A stretch of 41,346 nt of DNA from DASCNA01 sp036011305. Lineage in GTDB: Bacteria > Verrucomicrobiota > Lentisphaeria > Victivallales > GWF2-38-69. Below are positions 1 to 8,881 of the stretch, piece after piece; position 1 is the first letter of the stretch, and each line of letters opens with the position of its first letter. The translations under genes were made by a program, and so were the position numbers. The notes beneath the pieces were generated by a model, which saw nothing but the letters and a program-made list of their open reading frames with translations, searched no databases and was not told the DNA's origin. The stretch covers positions 1 through 41,346 of the forward strand of contig DASCNA010000053.1 of the NCBI GenBank assembly GCA_036011305.1, written 5' to 3'.

Positions 1-377
1 TTCCACTTCTAATAGCTTATATTTTGAAGAAAATGCATCTTCAGACAGGTGAAGATACGAAAGATATTTCAGTTTCGGAAGAATCCTTAAATGCTATGAT
101 GGATTATAATTGGCCTGGTAATATTAGAGAACTTCAGAACTGGATCCAATTTGCCCTTATTAAATGTGGCGATGATAAAGTTATCAGACTTGAACACCTC
201 CCTATTTTTAATGACACTGAATCTATTAACCTTTATAAAACCAGTAAAAATAAACGAAAAAGAAAACTATCCCATGATGCCGTTCATAAAGCACTTGAAG
301 AGGCTAACGGCAATAAAGTAAAAGCAGCTAAAATACTGGGAGTGGGAAGAGCTACTTTGTATAGATTTCTAGAATAA
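1..377 (+). CDS. Sigma-54-dependent transcriptional activator, C-terminal part (runs off the window)
   Basis: This is the end of a sigma-54 (RpoN) enhancer-binding activator. The frame is open from base 3 with no stop, so the gene begins before the window; the TTG at 24 and ATG at 33 are internal codons. The visible part starts in the end of the AAA+ domain: the segment PLLIAYILKKM is typical, followed about 35 residues later by the conserved YNWPGNIRELQN block. A lysine-rich linker leads to a Fis-type helix-turn-helix at the C-terminus, where NKVKAAKILGVGRATLYRFL is the DNA-binding part. The central ATPase motifs and any sensor domain lie outside, so the signal and targets cannot be judged. 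It stops 62 bases before a broken amidohydrolase on the same strand. Confidence 0.88.
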   Translation, partial: PLLIAYILKKMHLQTGEDTKDISVSEESLNAMMDYNWPGNIRELQNWIQFALIKCGDDKVIRLEHLPIFNDTESINLYKTSKNKRKRKLSHDAVHKALEEANGNKVKAAKILGVGRATLYRFLE

Positions 378-439
378 TGCACCAAGGTATATTATGACAG
401 GATTTTATTTTCATTAACAGTTAGGAGAAAGTAAAATAT

Positions 440-712
440 ATGAATAGACAGCCTAATACTTACAATGTCACAAATGAGAACATCAATAAACCCAAAAAGA
501 TCCTTAAGAATAATCTTTCAATAGATATCCACACTCACCTTGGCGCATGGAAAAGCAGAGGATTAAACGATGTTTCCGAAATATGCACCTATATAGGCGA
601 TGGCTTACTAGAAAGACGTATCAGAGAAATTATAAACGGTAAGTGTAAATGTGCTGTACTTAATATTACCGGCGATAACGCCATGCGAGTGATGAAACAG
701 TTGGCAGATTAA
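440..712 (+). pseudogene. Amidohydrolase remnant with an internal deletion
   Basis: The frame encodes 90 residues, where amidohydrolase-2 family enzymes usually have about 250-350. Residues 27-37 read LSIDIHTHLGA, the first metal-binding motif (D-x-H-x-H) that opens the TIM barrel. After about 25 more residues the sequence passes into VLNITGDNAMRVMK, which resembles the extreme C-terminus of the same family (pattern I-L-x-x-N-A-x-R). The middle of the barrel, with the other metal ligands, is absent. An AGGAGA ribosome site lies 11 bases before the ATG. I infer an in-frame internal deletion leaving a non-functional stub. A genuinely short protein is possible but would lack a complete active site. 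Confidence 0.5.
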
Positions 713-727
713 TATCTAAGTCGACCT

Positions 728-1711
728 TTATGTTTTCAACGATCTGACAAAGACCTTATAGCTTAATATTGTAGAACCAATTACAAGTAATCCTCCAATT
801 AAGGTAAGTACTGCTCTGTCCACTGCAATAACATTACTATACTGTCCAAGAAGATGGGTAAAACCAAGCACAAAGAGTTCAATAAATAGAACTCTCCATA
901 CATATGAAAACCCAATAGCAAAAATCATAAAAAGAAAAAATGTAAGCATCAGCAGATTGATCAGAAAACCTGCCGGAACTACATATCTCATGAGTAGGAC
1001 AATGATAAATGCACCTGCAGTATTAACAATAATTCTTTTAATGGAAGTTTTAATTGTATGTTCCCGAGAACCCTGTATCACAACCAAAACTGTGAGTCCT
1101 ATCCAGTATAAATGCTGTAAATTAGTATATTTTTTAAGGAGATAACTTACTCCCAGAGCACACACAAGCGCCAGTACAGCAGTCAGTGCAGAGATTTCTT
1201 TTTGTTCCCAGTTGTTCGGATTCGGTTTAGCTGACCTAGCATATATTATTCTGTCAAACAGGCGGTAGTGTATAACTAGAACCAGAATCAGAGGAATACT
1301 GTAAAGAAGATATTCGAAAGCTTTTTTTATATCAAACGGAAAAGATGTAAAAAGCAGAAACATTAATGCAGCATTGACATATAATATCGTTCTTTCTTTA
1401 TTCCTCGGTAATAAGAAAGCCAAAGCGGCATAGACAATAATGAGTACTTGAGCAATATTAGGTATATAAAATCCTAAAACACCACCTGCTATTATAGAAA
1501 GAGTTGTTACAATACCGCCTTCAAATACCCGTACCAGATGTTTCTTCTCAGGAGAAAATGTAACAGCGCACGACATAACCGCAATATTGAATATAACAAG
1601 TATCGCTTTTTGATCTGCACCAATCAGTGCCATTAATGCAGTTACAATCAGACAAAACAGAGTTATCTTAACTGCTTCACTGATGTATATTTTATATTCA
1701 ACTTTTCCCAC
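728..1711 (-). CDS. FUSC-like integral membrane protein (aromatic-acid/fusaric-acid exporter type)
   Basis: A 327-residue, very hydrophobic protein with about ten membrane segments arranged as two clusters separated by a loop near residues 155-175. The second cluster includes LYWIGLTVLVVIQGSREH followed by a basic stretch and VNTAGAFIIV, which matches the FUSC-like repeat of the fusaric acid resistance/aromatic acid exporter group. The family moves small organic acids out across the inner membrane; the substrate here is unknown. The start is a GTG with a weak ribosome site. It lies 62 bases downstream of mtnK on the same strand, so it may be co-transcribed with it. Its 3' end nearly meets that of the amidohydrolase remnant. 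Confidence 0.7.
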   Translation of the reverse strand: MGKVEYKIYISEAVKITLFCLIVTALMALIGADQKAILVIFNIAVMSCAVTFSPEKKHLVRVFEGGIVTTLSIIAGGVLGFYIPNIAQVLIIVYAALAFLLPRNKERTILYVNAALMFLLFTSFPFDIKKAFEYLLYSIPLILVLVIHYRLFDRIIYARSAKPNPNNWEQKEISALTAVLALVCALGVSYLLKKYTNLQHLYWIGLTVLVVIQGSREHTIKTSIKRIIVNTAGAFIIVLLMRYVVPAGFLINLLMLTFFLFMIFAIGFSYVWRVLFIELFVLGFTHLLGQYSNVIAVDRAVLTLIGGLLVIGSTILSYKVFVRSLKT

Positions 1712-1773
1712 AAATTTACTTTATAGCCTAATGTTTCTTATAAATGCTCAATAATATGATTATATTGGGAAAT

Positions 1774-2964
1774 TTATGATTTGCTCACGAAATCCGTTAC
1801 TTCCTGAATATTGTTATATTTTGATCTATTAATCATCAGCTTCTCACCCATCTCCAAAACCTGTATTTGAACGTCTCTTCTCTTTTCTAAATCATCAATC
1901 ATATCCACATCAATATTATGTGCAAAACCATGCATTCTTCTTATCATTGCAGCAGCGGCAAATCCTATTGAGTCAATAAACAGATTTTGCATATAATATT
2001 CTTTATATCCTGAAATCATATAAGAGGAATCTTTGATATCATTATTCCAGTTACAGCTAAATTTTTCTATGAATTTTCCATAGAGTTCATTTATCATTTC
2101 TAAAATATAAGTTTGATAATCAATCTTTGCAGTTAAATCTACATTTCGTCCATTCCAGGAAAAATAATTTATTAGTAAATTACCGGTTAGCAGTCCAATA
2201 TCAAAACCTGAAGGGCCTGCAAAAGCAAATTCAGTATCAAAGACTTTTGTTTCTTTTTCATCAATAAATATTGAACCGGTATGGAGATCTCCATGAAGTA
2301 AACTTTGAGCTTCAGTCAAAAATTTATACTTTAATTTAGCTGCTTCAATTCTTAGATTTTCTTTTTCCCAAAAGACTGTTTCTAAATATTTTTTAAGTTC
2401 GGGATTTATTATGTTTTTTTCAGCATTACAATAAGGATCTGTAAAAATAAGATCTTCTGTTATTTTGCAGAGATCGCTATTTATAAATTGAGCAACCATA
2501 TTCTTTTTATCTTCTCCACTTAAATACATGTCAGATGTATAAAAAGTTTGATTTGCCAGAAACGTAGAAATATGCTCAGGAAATTCAGGAAATTTTTTCA
2601 TAGCATTCATTTCTTTGCGCATAATTTCAAGATAAGAAAGATCTTCCATAACAATAACCGCCATCTCATCATCTCTATGAATTATTTCAGGTACTAGTCC
2701 GGGAGCATGTTTATTCTGTAAAGAAAGTGCATCTGATTCGTGTATTGCTCGTTCAAGGCTCAATGGCCATGATTCACCTGCTACTCTGACATAAGGATAG
2801 GCTTGTTTTAATATGAGAGATTTTTCCTCTCCAACAATTCTATAAACCATATTTATATTTCCATCGCTTATCTCAAGTACTTCCAATTTATCGTCTGTAT
2901 TAAAGCATTTTGCATTGACTAAAAATTCTCCAATGTTATTTTCATCCAACTGTATATAACTCAT
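1774..2964 (-). CDS. mtnK: S-methyl-5-thioribose kinase
   Basis: Phosphorylates 5-methylthioribose with ATP in the methionine salvage pathway, recovering sulfur from methylthioadenosine made during polyamine synthesis. The 396-residue length is normal for the family. Seen in the protein: ISDGNINMVYRI near residue 33 (nucleotide loop), ILKQAYPYVRVAGESWPL (family signature around the phosphate-binding lysine), the catalytic loop LLHGDLHTGSIFI near residue 232, and the D-x-E metal motif VFDTEFAFAGPSGFDIG about 20 residues on. The start ATG has a GGAG seven bases upstream. The gene is divergent from the MATE exporter, and a TTGACA hexamer on its strand lies at 3044-3039. The neighbouring salvage genes (mtnA, mtnP) are not in the window. 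Confidence 0.94.
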   Translation of the reverse strand: MSYIQLDENNIGEFLVNAKCFNTDDKLEVLEISDGNINMVYRIVGEEKSLILKQAYPYVRVAGESWPLSLERAIHESDALSLQNKHAPGLVPEIIHRDDEMAVIVMEDLSYLEIMRKEMNAMKKFPEFPEHISTFLANQTFYTSDMYLSGEDKKNMVAQFINSDLCKITEDLIFTDPYCNAEKNIINPELKKYLETVFWEKENLRIEAAKLKYKFLTEAQSLLHGDLHTGSIFIDEKETKVFDTEFAFAGPSGFDIGLLTGNLLINYFSWNGRNVDLTAKIDYQTYILEMINELYGKFIEKFSCNWNNDIKDSSYMISGYKEYYMQNLFIDSIGFAAAAMIRRMHGFAHNIDVDMIDDLEKRRDVQIQVLEMGEKLMINRSKYNNIQEVTDFVSKS

Positions 2965-3135
2965 GATAACTCCAAAATATTAACTGATTTAATGTACTGA
3001 ATAAAATATAAGCCTATAGAATAAGATCAATAAAAAAGTGTCAATTATTATGTGAATGTAGTGATCTGACTTGAATTTAAGGACAACATGAACTTTTATT
3101 TACACAGAAGTCTTTTTTAGTATGAGGTTTAGGTT

Positions 3136-4503
3136 ATGAGAAGAAATAATAAAATTGATATTATTAACGGGCATGTACCTAAAGTCATATTTAAGCTCAC
3201 TTATCCACTTGTTTTTGGTGTATTTTCAATTGTTGCCTTTAACTTTACTGATACATATTTTGTTTCTCTTCTCGGAACCAGAGCTCTAACTGCAATTAGT
3301 TTCAGTTTCCCTATAGTTATATTTGTAGGAAGCATTGCTCTTGGAATTGGGATTGGTGCAGGCTCTCTAATATCAAGAACAATAGGTGAGTGGAGTAGAA
3401 AAAGAATACCTTTAATCGCAACAAATTCTATTCTGCTTGCTTTGGTATTGGCGATTACTATAATATGGATGGGATTATCTTCTATGGATAAAATCTTCAT
3501 TCTGTTAGGTGCTGCACCCGATATAGTACCATACATTGACACGTTTATGAAAATATGGTTCATAGGAGCTATTTTTTTCGTTATCCCAATGGTCGGCAAT
3601 AACGCAATGAGAGCTACAGGAGACACTATCCTTCCCAGCTTGATAATGATATTGGCTTCTGTTCTTAATGTAATATTAGATCCACTATTTATATTTGGGC
3701 TTTTAGGTTTTCCTAAAATGGGTCTTGAAGGTGCTGCTGTTGCAACCTTAATATCGCGTGCTACAGCCTGCTTTGCATGTATATGCTTTTTACATTACAG
3801 GCATCGAATGTTAACCGTAAAGATACCTAAGATAAAAACGATATTAATTACCTGGTGGAAAATACTGTACGTAGGAGTTCCGGCTGCAGCTACAAATATA
3901 TTTATACCTATAACATTAGCTATAATAACACGATTTGCCTCTTCCTATGGTCCGGATGCAGTAGCTGCTTTTGGTGCAGGAAGAAGAATACAGGCGTTGG
4001 CTTTTATGGTTTATTTAGCTCTTGGTGCAGCAATAATACCATTTGTCGGACAGAATTTCGGAGCAGGGAGAGTAGATAGAATTAAATCTGGATTGAAAAC
4101 TACCTATCTGTTTTCAATTGTATACGGGATAATAATTTTTATACTTTTTTATCTGTTTTCAGAATATTTTGCGGCTTTGTTCAGTATAAACAAAGAAGTT
4201 ATTCATAACATAACGCTTTACCTCTGCATTGTTTCGATAGGATATGGTTTTCAGGGTATAGCCAGAACAGTATGTCAGGGATTTAATGCACTGAACAAAC
4301 CTCTGTATTCATTTCTGCTCAACTTTATGCGATTCTTCCTGTTCTATGTGATTTTCTCTTACATAGGCAGTAAATATTTCGGTCTGTTGGGACTGTTTAC
4401 AGGGATATGTGTTGCAAACTTATTAAGCGGTACTATCGCTATAATACTTATTACAATTCATCTAAAGAAAAATACTGCATTATATGAAAAGCAGGAGATA
4501 TAA
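3136..4503 (+). CDS. MATE family efflux transporter
   Basis: A 455-residue inner-membrane protein with twelve predicted membrane segments in two related halves, the normal size for multidrug and toxic compound extrusion carriers. These use a Na+ or H+ gradient to export cationic drugs or metabolites. Family hallmarks include the N-terminal FNFTDTYFVSLLGTRALTA, the IGAGSLISRTIG block after the second segment, NNAMRATGDT near residue 155, and GAAIIPFVGQNFGAGR in the second half. GAGG eight bases before the ATG supports the start. It is transcribed away from mtnK across a 171-base gap. No regulator lies beside it and the substrate cannot be read from the sequence. Confidence 0.93.
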   Translation: MRRNNKIDIINGHVPKVIFKLTYPLVFGVFSIVAFNFTDTYFVSLLGTRALTAISFSFPIVIFVGSIALGIGIGAGSLISRTIGEWSRKRIPLIATNSILLALVLAITIIWMGLSSMDKIFILLGAAPDIVPYIDTFMKIWFIGAIFFVIPMVGNNAMRATGDTILPSLIMILASVLNVILDPLFIFGLLGFPKMGLEGAAVATLISRATACFACICFLHYRHRMLTVKIPKIKTILITWWKILYVGVPAAATNIFIPITLAIITRFASSYGPDAVAAFGAGRRIQALAFMVYLALGAAIIPFVGQNFGAGRVDRIKSGLKTTYLFSIVYGIIIFILFYLFSEYFAALFSINKEVIHNITLYLCIVSIGYGFQGIARTVCQGFNALNKPLYSFLLNFMRFFLFYVIFSYIGSKYFGLLGLFTGICVANLLSGTIAIILITIHLKKNTALYEKQEI

Positions 4504-4662
4504 ACTAAGCAAACACCTTGTATATTAACAGATTTATGACTAAAGGAAGAAGTGGGATATACTGAGAGATCACTATTGAAGCTTCCACAACTTTGGGAGG
4601 CTGAATAACCAGCGAATGGATAAGTTGCAGTATAAGAAATTATGGTTAGAGTGATAAAGACA

Positions 4663-4915
4663 ATCCAAAAGGAAGCACTTCGAATATATAATGGTTAAGT
4701 TGTGAATAATCATTGAACGCAAAAACTGGATGTATCTTGGAAGCAGAGGAAGCAGAAAAGCTATGGCAAATCATATGACTTTAGTTCAATGCTGTAGAGC
4801 TATGAATATCAATCCGCAGAAATACCTGGAATACATTTACAGGAATTTAATGTCATATCCTGACAAACAACTTCATGAGTTATTGGTTGATAGGTGGAAA
4901 GAAACACAAACGTAG
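4663..4915 (+). mobile_element. IS66-family transposase (TnpC) C-terminal remnant
   Basis: The last ~70 residues of an IS66 transposase are recognisable. From 4706 the frame reads IERKNWMYLGSRGSRKA, then the helical C-terminus with NPQKYLEYIYRNL and a final HELL, as in the IS66 consensus (E-R...R-K-N-W-L-F-x-G-S). Just upstream, in another frame, 4663-4705 reads EALRIYNG, a stop, then VVNN, matching the preceding catalytic-glutamate region of the family. There is at least one stop and one frameshift, and the block between the two motifs is short, so the element is dead. No terminal inverted repeats were identified. It marks the start of the 4.5-6.3 kb graveyard. Confidence 0.7.
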
Positions 4916-5126
4916 CAGTTTGGCTCAAAGCTGCAATAATTAGTAAAAATTCATTATTTAAACTAAGCATTGATTCATAACCTGCCATTTGAGTATATCT
5001 CTTTAATAGATTTTTTGCGGGAAGGCATATGAAAGATCTAATAATTGGGCTATAATATACTAAATAAGGTATCATAAATAAATATTTATAAATTCGCCAG
5101 ATAATTACGAATTATTGTGATCCCAT

Positions 5127-5474
5127 ATGCGCCCACAAAAAAACAAGTTAAGATATGAGCGTCCAGCACTACGATCTTTAGAAAAAAGACATCATGCTGC
5201 CTGTGGCAACGGCTCTACTCCAGCAATGAATCTTTCGTGTGAAAGTGGAGGTAAACAGAATGATACTTGCATCCCCGGAGAATCCGCTACATGGATCAGC
5301 GAAACCATTAATAAACCTGTTTGTTGGAATGGTGGTATGGCAACAGGTCATGGTTGGGACATCCGTTATGCATGTGCAATTGGAACGTATGCTGCAAGTC
5401 CCGACAGCGCAGATTGCTGCCAGACGGGTGGAACAGCCGTTTTAGGTTATTGTTCCACAGGTGGGAGCAATTGA
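5127..5474 (+). CDS. Cysteine-rich peptide with C-x2-G-x2-A repeats (possible RiPP precursor)
   Basis: A 115-residue protein with eight cysteines (26, 38, 48, 66, 83, 97, 98, 109). Seven of them open a unit of the form C-x2-G-x2-A or close to it: CGNGSTPA, CESGG, CIPGESA, CWNGGMA, CAIGTYA, CQTGGTA, CSTGGS. The N-terminus is basic and has a Y-x-x-P-x-L core (YERPALRSL) before the first unit, a layout like a short leader followed by a repetitive modified core. There is no signal peptide and no clear ribosome site before the ATG, which weakens the start. I do not recognise a characterised family. No maturase is adjacent; the flanks are dead genes. Its last ~30 bases lie against the 3' end of the nuclease pseudogene on the other strand. 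Confidence 0.55.
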   Translation: MRPQKNKLRYERPALRSLEKRHHAACGNGSTPAMNLSCESGGKQNDTCIPGESATWISETINKPVCWNGGMATGHGWDIRYACAIGTYAASPDSADCCQTGGTAVLGYCSTGGSN

Positions 5475-5477
5475 AAA

Positions 5478-6093
5478 CTCAAATTTACGCTTACATATAA
5501 ATCCAATGGCTTTGATATCAGGTCTTCTGTAATCTAAGATCACTTTGAAGTAGGCGTCTGGCACATCAACTTTATCGGGTCCTATTTCTTTATGAGTTCT
5601 ATTATTATAAAATATTGGAACTGTCACTACTGATACTTCTAAATTTTAAACGGCTCATACTCTAACTTTTCCTTCTAGCTTTTTCCACGCACCACGATTA
5701 AAATCTGGTACTTGTGGAGACATATTGCTCATATAGAAGGTTTCACTCATGGCCGCTGCTGGACACAAGTATCTTCTATCATAACCTGAGCCTCTATACT
5801 CAGACAAACTGGCAGATTCTGTATTTACTGATGAGGCTGGGTGGTCTAATATCATTTCTTCTTGATGCAGTCGTATTTAATATCATTGCTTTAGTAAGTT
5901 TATATCAAACCCAGTTAGCCTGTTCTCTGTCTTCATTATAACCAAGCATGTAATATTTATGGTTTATTATTTCAGACTTGGTATTTCGTTTATTAGCAAT
6001 TTTATTAAGAAAGATAAAATAAGCTCCAGTAATAAGTTGATCTGGAAATATATGTTCTACCAGATTTGACAATCCCTCAAAACTGCAGTTCAT
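5478..6093 (-). pseudogene. DNA/RNA non-specific endonuclease (NUC1 family), broken
   Basis: Three pieces of one NUC1-type nuclease can be read in order on this strand. First, 6093-5905 ends in YNEDREQANWV, where a TGA replaces the usual aromatic codon and is followed by YKLTKA. Second, after a frameshift near 5860, SLSEYRGSGYDRR leads to AMSETFYMSNMSPQVPDFNR. The catalytic D-R-G-H motif has become D-R-R-Y, and about seven residues before AMSE are missing. Third, after another frameshift, VPDAYFKVILD and KAIGFI give the C-terminal strands, and homology ends near 5480. The loss of the catalytic histidine, a stop and two frameshifts make it non-functional. In life such nucleases degrade nucleic acid in the periplasm or outside the cell. 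Confidence 0.8.
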
Positions 6094-6120
6094 GTGTATA
6101 GGCTTCTTATAAAGATATAT

Positions 6121-6325
6121 CTTTTGAGTACTGATATTCTGATCTTGTCATTGATAAAAATATTAATACTATCAGATGGCGAAAGTGGTTTGGAAGGTGA
6201 ATCCTTAAGCTTAACTTCTTAAAATGATTATTATCGTTAGCTGAAGATAATTTTACTTCTCCAGGTGTAAAGTGTTTTTACTGAAATATTGTTCTGCTTA
6301 CAAAATTCAATAGTGGATGATTTTG
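6121..6325 (-). mobile_element. IS66-type accessory gene (orfA/tnpA) remnant
   Basis: Read on the minus strand from about 6325, one frame gives TIEFCKQNNISVKTLYTWRS, closely resembling the helix-turn-helix of the small first protein of IS66 elements (pattern EFCRQ-x-I-x-x-S-T-F-Y-x-W-R). The same frame then carries several stops before EVKLKDSPSKP and SINIFINDKIRISV, which resemble the second half of that protein. It begins immediately beyond the stop codon of the NCS1 permease gene and ends just before the nuclease pseudogene. It may be from the same kind of element as the TnpC tail at 4663-4915, but it lies on the opposite strand, so it is probably a separate insertion or a rearranged copy. 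Confidence 0.5.
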
Positions 6326-6331
6326 AGTTAT

Positions 6332-7744
6332 CTATGCCTTTCTCAGGATATTTATTTTCTTTATAGCGATATAAATGATCATTGCTGATATAAGCCCCAG
6401 AAGGTAAGCGTTATTGTAAAAAAACTCTAGCTTATGAATATATTTGCAGTTAAATAAAAAAAGAGTTGTCACTATCAGAATAAATGTCGCTGGCAAGTTA
6501 ATTCCTCTAGTATAGTTGTAAATACTATTAGTGTTTTTATATAAATCTACAAGATTAATATCTGTCTTATATTCTATCCAGTATCCTGCTAAATAGATGC
6601 CTGTCATAGGTCCTAAAAACGTAGCGAAGCCTCCAAGAACTGAATAAATATAATTTGAAGGATTTGAGAGTATATTCCACGGTTGAATAAAAATAGCTAG
6701 TAAACAGACAATAATTATAGCTTTTTTATAGCTGATGAATTTTGAAAGAAGATTATTGATAATAATTCCCGGTGGAATAAGATTAGCAACTACATTTGTA
6801 GTCAGTGTGGCGAGCAGTATAAAAAATGAAAATCCTATTCTGATCAAAGGAGAGTCAAATTTGGACACAAGAACTGCCGGATTCCATATGGGGCTTCCAA
6901 ATGCCTTAATGGAGGCAGAAGTTCCACAAATTCCAACAAATACGATAAATGCGGTGATAAATGGAGCTCCCAGAAACTGTCCTAAAACCTGCTGTCTCTG
7001 TCTGGTTACGTTTCTAGTAAAATCTGAAAAATTTATTGCTATTGTTGAGTCAAAAGCTATCATGGCTGAAAGAGCCGGTAGAAAATAACTCCAGAAATTA
7101 CCGGTAGATTTTGTATTAATGCCTGAAAACAGTTCAATGAAACCTCCGGAAACTGTATATCCCCATATTATAACTATAACACCAAGTATAATCAGAACCG
7201 GCGCCGCATAATTAGCCATATTTTTCAATGCTGTATTACCAGTATAAGCTATATATAAATTAATAATAATAAAAATAGCGAAAGATATAAAGGAATAATT
7301 GAAAGCGGGTATTATTGTCTGTAAAATTGTATTTACGGCTTCTCCTCCAATCCAGCATTGAATTGAAAACCAGAATATCCCTAATAAAGCTCTTATTAAA
7401 GTCGGTAGAATATTTCCATTGATACCGAAGATCAATTTTGAGAGCATAGGGTAGCTTATTCCATATTTTGTTCCACAGTGCCCTAATAAAACAGATGGTA
7501 TTATAACAATTGTATGTCCTAAAACTACTGTAATGAGTGCTTCCCACCAGCTCATACCTGAAGCTATTAAACCGCTGGCTAGCATGTAAACAGGAATTGA
7601 CACAATTATACCTATCCAGAGATTGGCAATACTCAGCATTGACCAGTTTCTTTCTGTAAACTCTAGAGGTTTTGTATCATTTGAGTAATTATTTGGAAAT
7701 TTTTGAATTTCTAGAATATCAGGTTCTCTAAGTAATTTTTTCAA
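6332..7744 (-). CDS. NCS1-family nucleobase/hydantoin:cation symporter
   Basis: A 470-residue inner-membrane importer with about twelve membrane segments, the usual size for the NCS1 family (cytosine, purine, allantoin or hydantoin uptake with H+ or Na+). The first segment carries the family pattern ANLWIGIIVSIPVYMLASGL, followed by SWWEALITVVLGHTIV and the KYGISYPMLSK loop. Further on come FWFSIQCWIGGEAV and, in the middle, DFTRN before a short basic loop, all familiar positions in NCS1 carriers. The layout is closer to the Mhp1/PucI type than to CodB, but the substrate is not determined. The start is a TTG with GGAG nine bases upstream. No nucleobase-breakdown genes accompany it apart from the amidohydrolase stub far away. 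Confidence 0.86.
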   Translation of the reverse strand: MKKLLREPDILEIQKFPNNYSNDTKPLEFTERNWSMLSIANLWIGIIVSIPVYMLASGLIASGMSWWEALITVVLGHTIVIIPSVLLGHCGTKYGISYPMLSKLIFGINGNILPTLIRALLGIFWFSIQCWIGGEAVNTILQTIIPAFNYSFISFAIFIIINLYIAYTGNTALKNMANYAAPVLIILGVIVIIWGYTVSGGFIELFSGINTKSTGNFWSYFLPALSAMIAFDSTIAINFSDFTRNVTRQRQQVLGQFLGAPFITAFIVFVGICGTSASIKAFGSPIWNPAVLVSKFDSPLIRIGFSFFILLATLTTNVVANLIPPGIIINNLLSKFISYKKAIIIVCLLAIFIQPWNILSNPSNYIYSVLGGFATFLGPMTGIYLAGYWIEYKTDINLVDLYKNTNSIYNYTRGINLPATFILIVTTLFLFNCKYIHKLEFFYNNAYLLGLISAMIIYIAIKKINILRKA

Positions 7745-8218
7745 AAAGGGGGACTCCGGTTCAATTAAATACAGATTGAATTTGCTTTACACCATTCTCT
7801 TAGTTTTAGTAAAAATATGAGGTAAGTCAATCTGATTAATTGAGTTTTTCTACTACTTCAATAAATTATCTACATGTAGAGTAAAATTGTCTATATTTTT
7901 TTAGTTATATACCTGTCATGAGAATTTATGTAATTCTGGATTTTACTGTTTTTTCAAGTAACTCTATATCAAGTCCAGGAATAATATCTGTATCTGCTGA
8001 AATATCGGTGTTACATTCAGATTTCTTGCCAAATATCTGACGTTTGCACTAAATTAAGAATTTGATAAGATATTATCAGCTTATATCCCCCATAGCAATA
8101 TTTTCAATATTAAACTCAAACTACAATTTAACAACAGTATATATAGCTACTTTTTTCTGAGAGTTATTCAGTAAGTTAGCATGCTGTATTTTATCTCTAA
8201 AAAAATATGGATATAATC
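7745..8218. other. 474-base spacer with a possible decayed minus-strand gene
   Basis: No intact gene is seen. On the minus strand, one frame from 8159 to 7926 gives KVAIYTVVKL, a stop, FEFNIENIAMGDIS, more stops, and finally CNTDISADTDIIPGLDIELL running to a TAA. The last ~40 residues look protein-like, so this may be the debris of a short gene, but I do not recognise the family. The rest is AT-rich and presumably holds the promoter of the NCS1 permease. Confidence 0.25.
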
Positions 8219-8881
8219 TTATTTACGCTTATATTTGAGTATCAAATGACATGGATATTTCCAACTCGAATTAAATTTTTTATCATCATTGCAATATCCT
8301 TCTTTGAGTCTATTTAACTCAAAGTTTGCTAATATTGACTCGGATAAGTAATCTTCTACACAGTGACTATAATCATCAGTAGATACTTTTCCGTCAAAAT
8401 AAAAAATTTTCACTATACTGCACCTTGAGTAATCTTTAGTTTTAGAAGATAAAAATTGTCTTGTTGGATGAGTAACGCACAAAAGAAAAATTCCATTTTT
8501 TTTTAATATTCTATATACTTCATCAAATATAAAATTTAATTTTTGAATATGGTTTATCGCATAATTAGAAAATACTATATCAAAGCACTTATCCTCAAAA
8601 GGCCATTGCTGTTTTGAAATATCTACACAACTAAAGTTAGCTTGAGGGGCTTTAAGTTTTGCTATCTCAAGCATCTTGTCTGATGAATCAATACCAGCAA
8701 CCAATGACGCCCCCGACTCTAAGAAATATTTTGAATCAGTTCCTTCTCCACACCCCACATCTAAAATTGATTTACCATTTAGGGATGGGAGTAAGCTGTA
8801 CATATCTTTTCTATATTGCATATCCTGAGAATGATATTCAGAATAATCCTTGGCAACTTTATTATACTGTTTAACTTTCAT
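8219..8881 (-). CDS. Class I SAM-dependent methyltransferase
   Basis: A 220-residue cytosolic protein of the UbiE/BioC-like methyltransferase superfamily. Motif I, ILDVGCGEGTDSKYF (about residues 39-53), binds the SAM methionine part. An acidic residue at the end of strand 2 (AGIDSSDKML) holds the ribose, CVDISKQQWPFEDKCFD matches motif II and the loop before strand 4, and VYRILKKNGIFLL is the usual post-motif III strand. The start ATG has a strong GAGGAG eight bases upstream. It stands alone between two long spacers and is followed by no partner gene, so the substrate is unknown; family members act on quinones, small metabolites, lipids or tRNA. Confidence 0.86.
   Translation of the reverse strand: MKVKQYNKVAKDYSEYHSQDMQYRKDMYSLLPSLNGKSILDVGCGEGTDSKYFLESGASLVAGIDSSDKMLEIAKLKAPQANFSCVDISKQQWPFEDKCFDIVFSNYAINHIQKLNFIFDEVYRILKKNGIFLLCVTHPTRQFLSSKTKDYSRCSIVKIFYFDGKVSTDDYSHCVEDYLSESILANFELNRLKEGYCNDDKKFNSSWKYPCHLILKYKRK

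Noticed and set aside
5239..5445. Alternative 68-codon plus-strand frame inside the Cys-rich peptide gene
   Set aside because: The other frame has the regular Cys/Gly pattern; this one has no recognisable features and lies entirely within it.
5905..5907. TGA at an aromatic position of the nuclease, considered as a sign that TGA codes for Trp
   Set aside because: Trp is TGG throughout dnaE and the other intact genes, and TGA ends intact genes such as the precursor; the nuclease has other breaks too.
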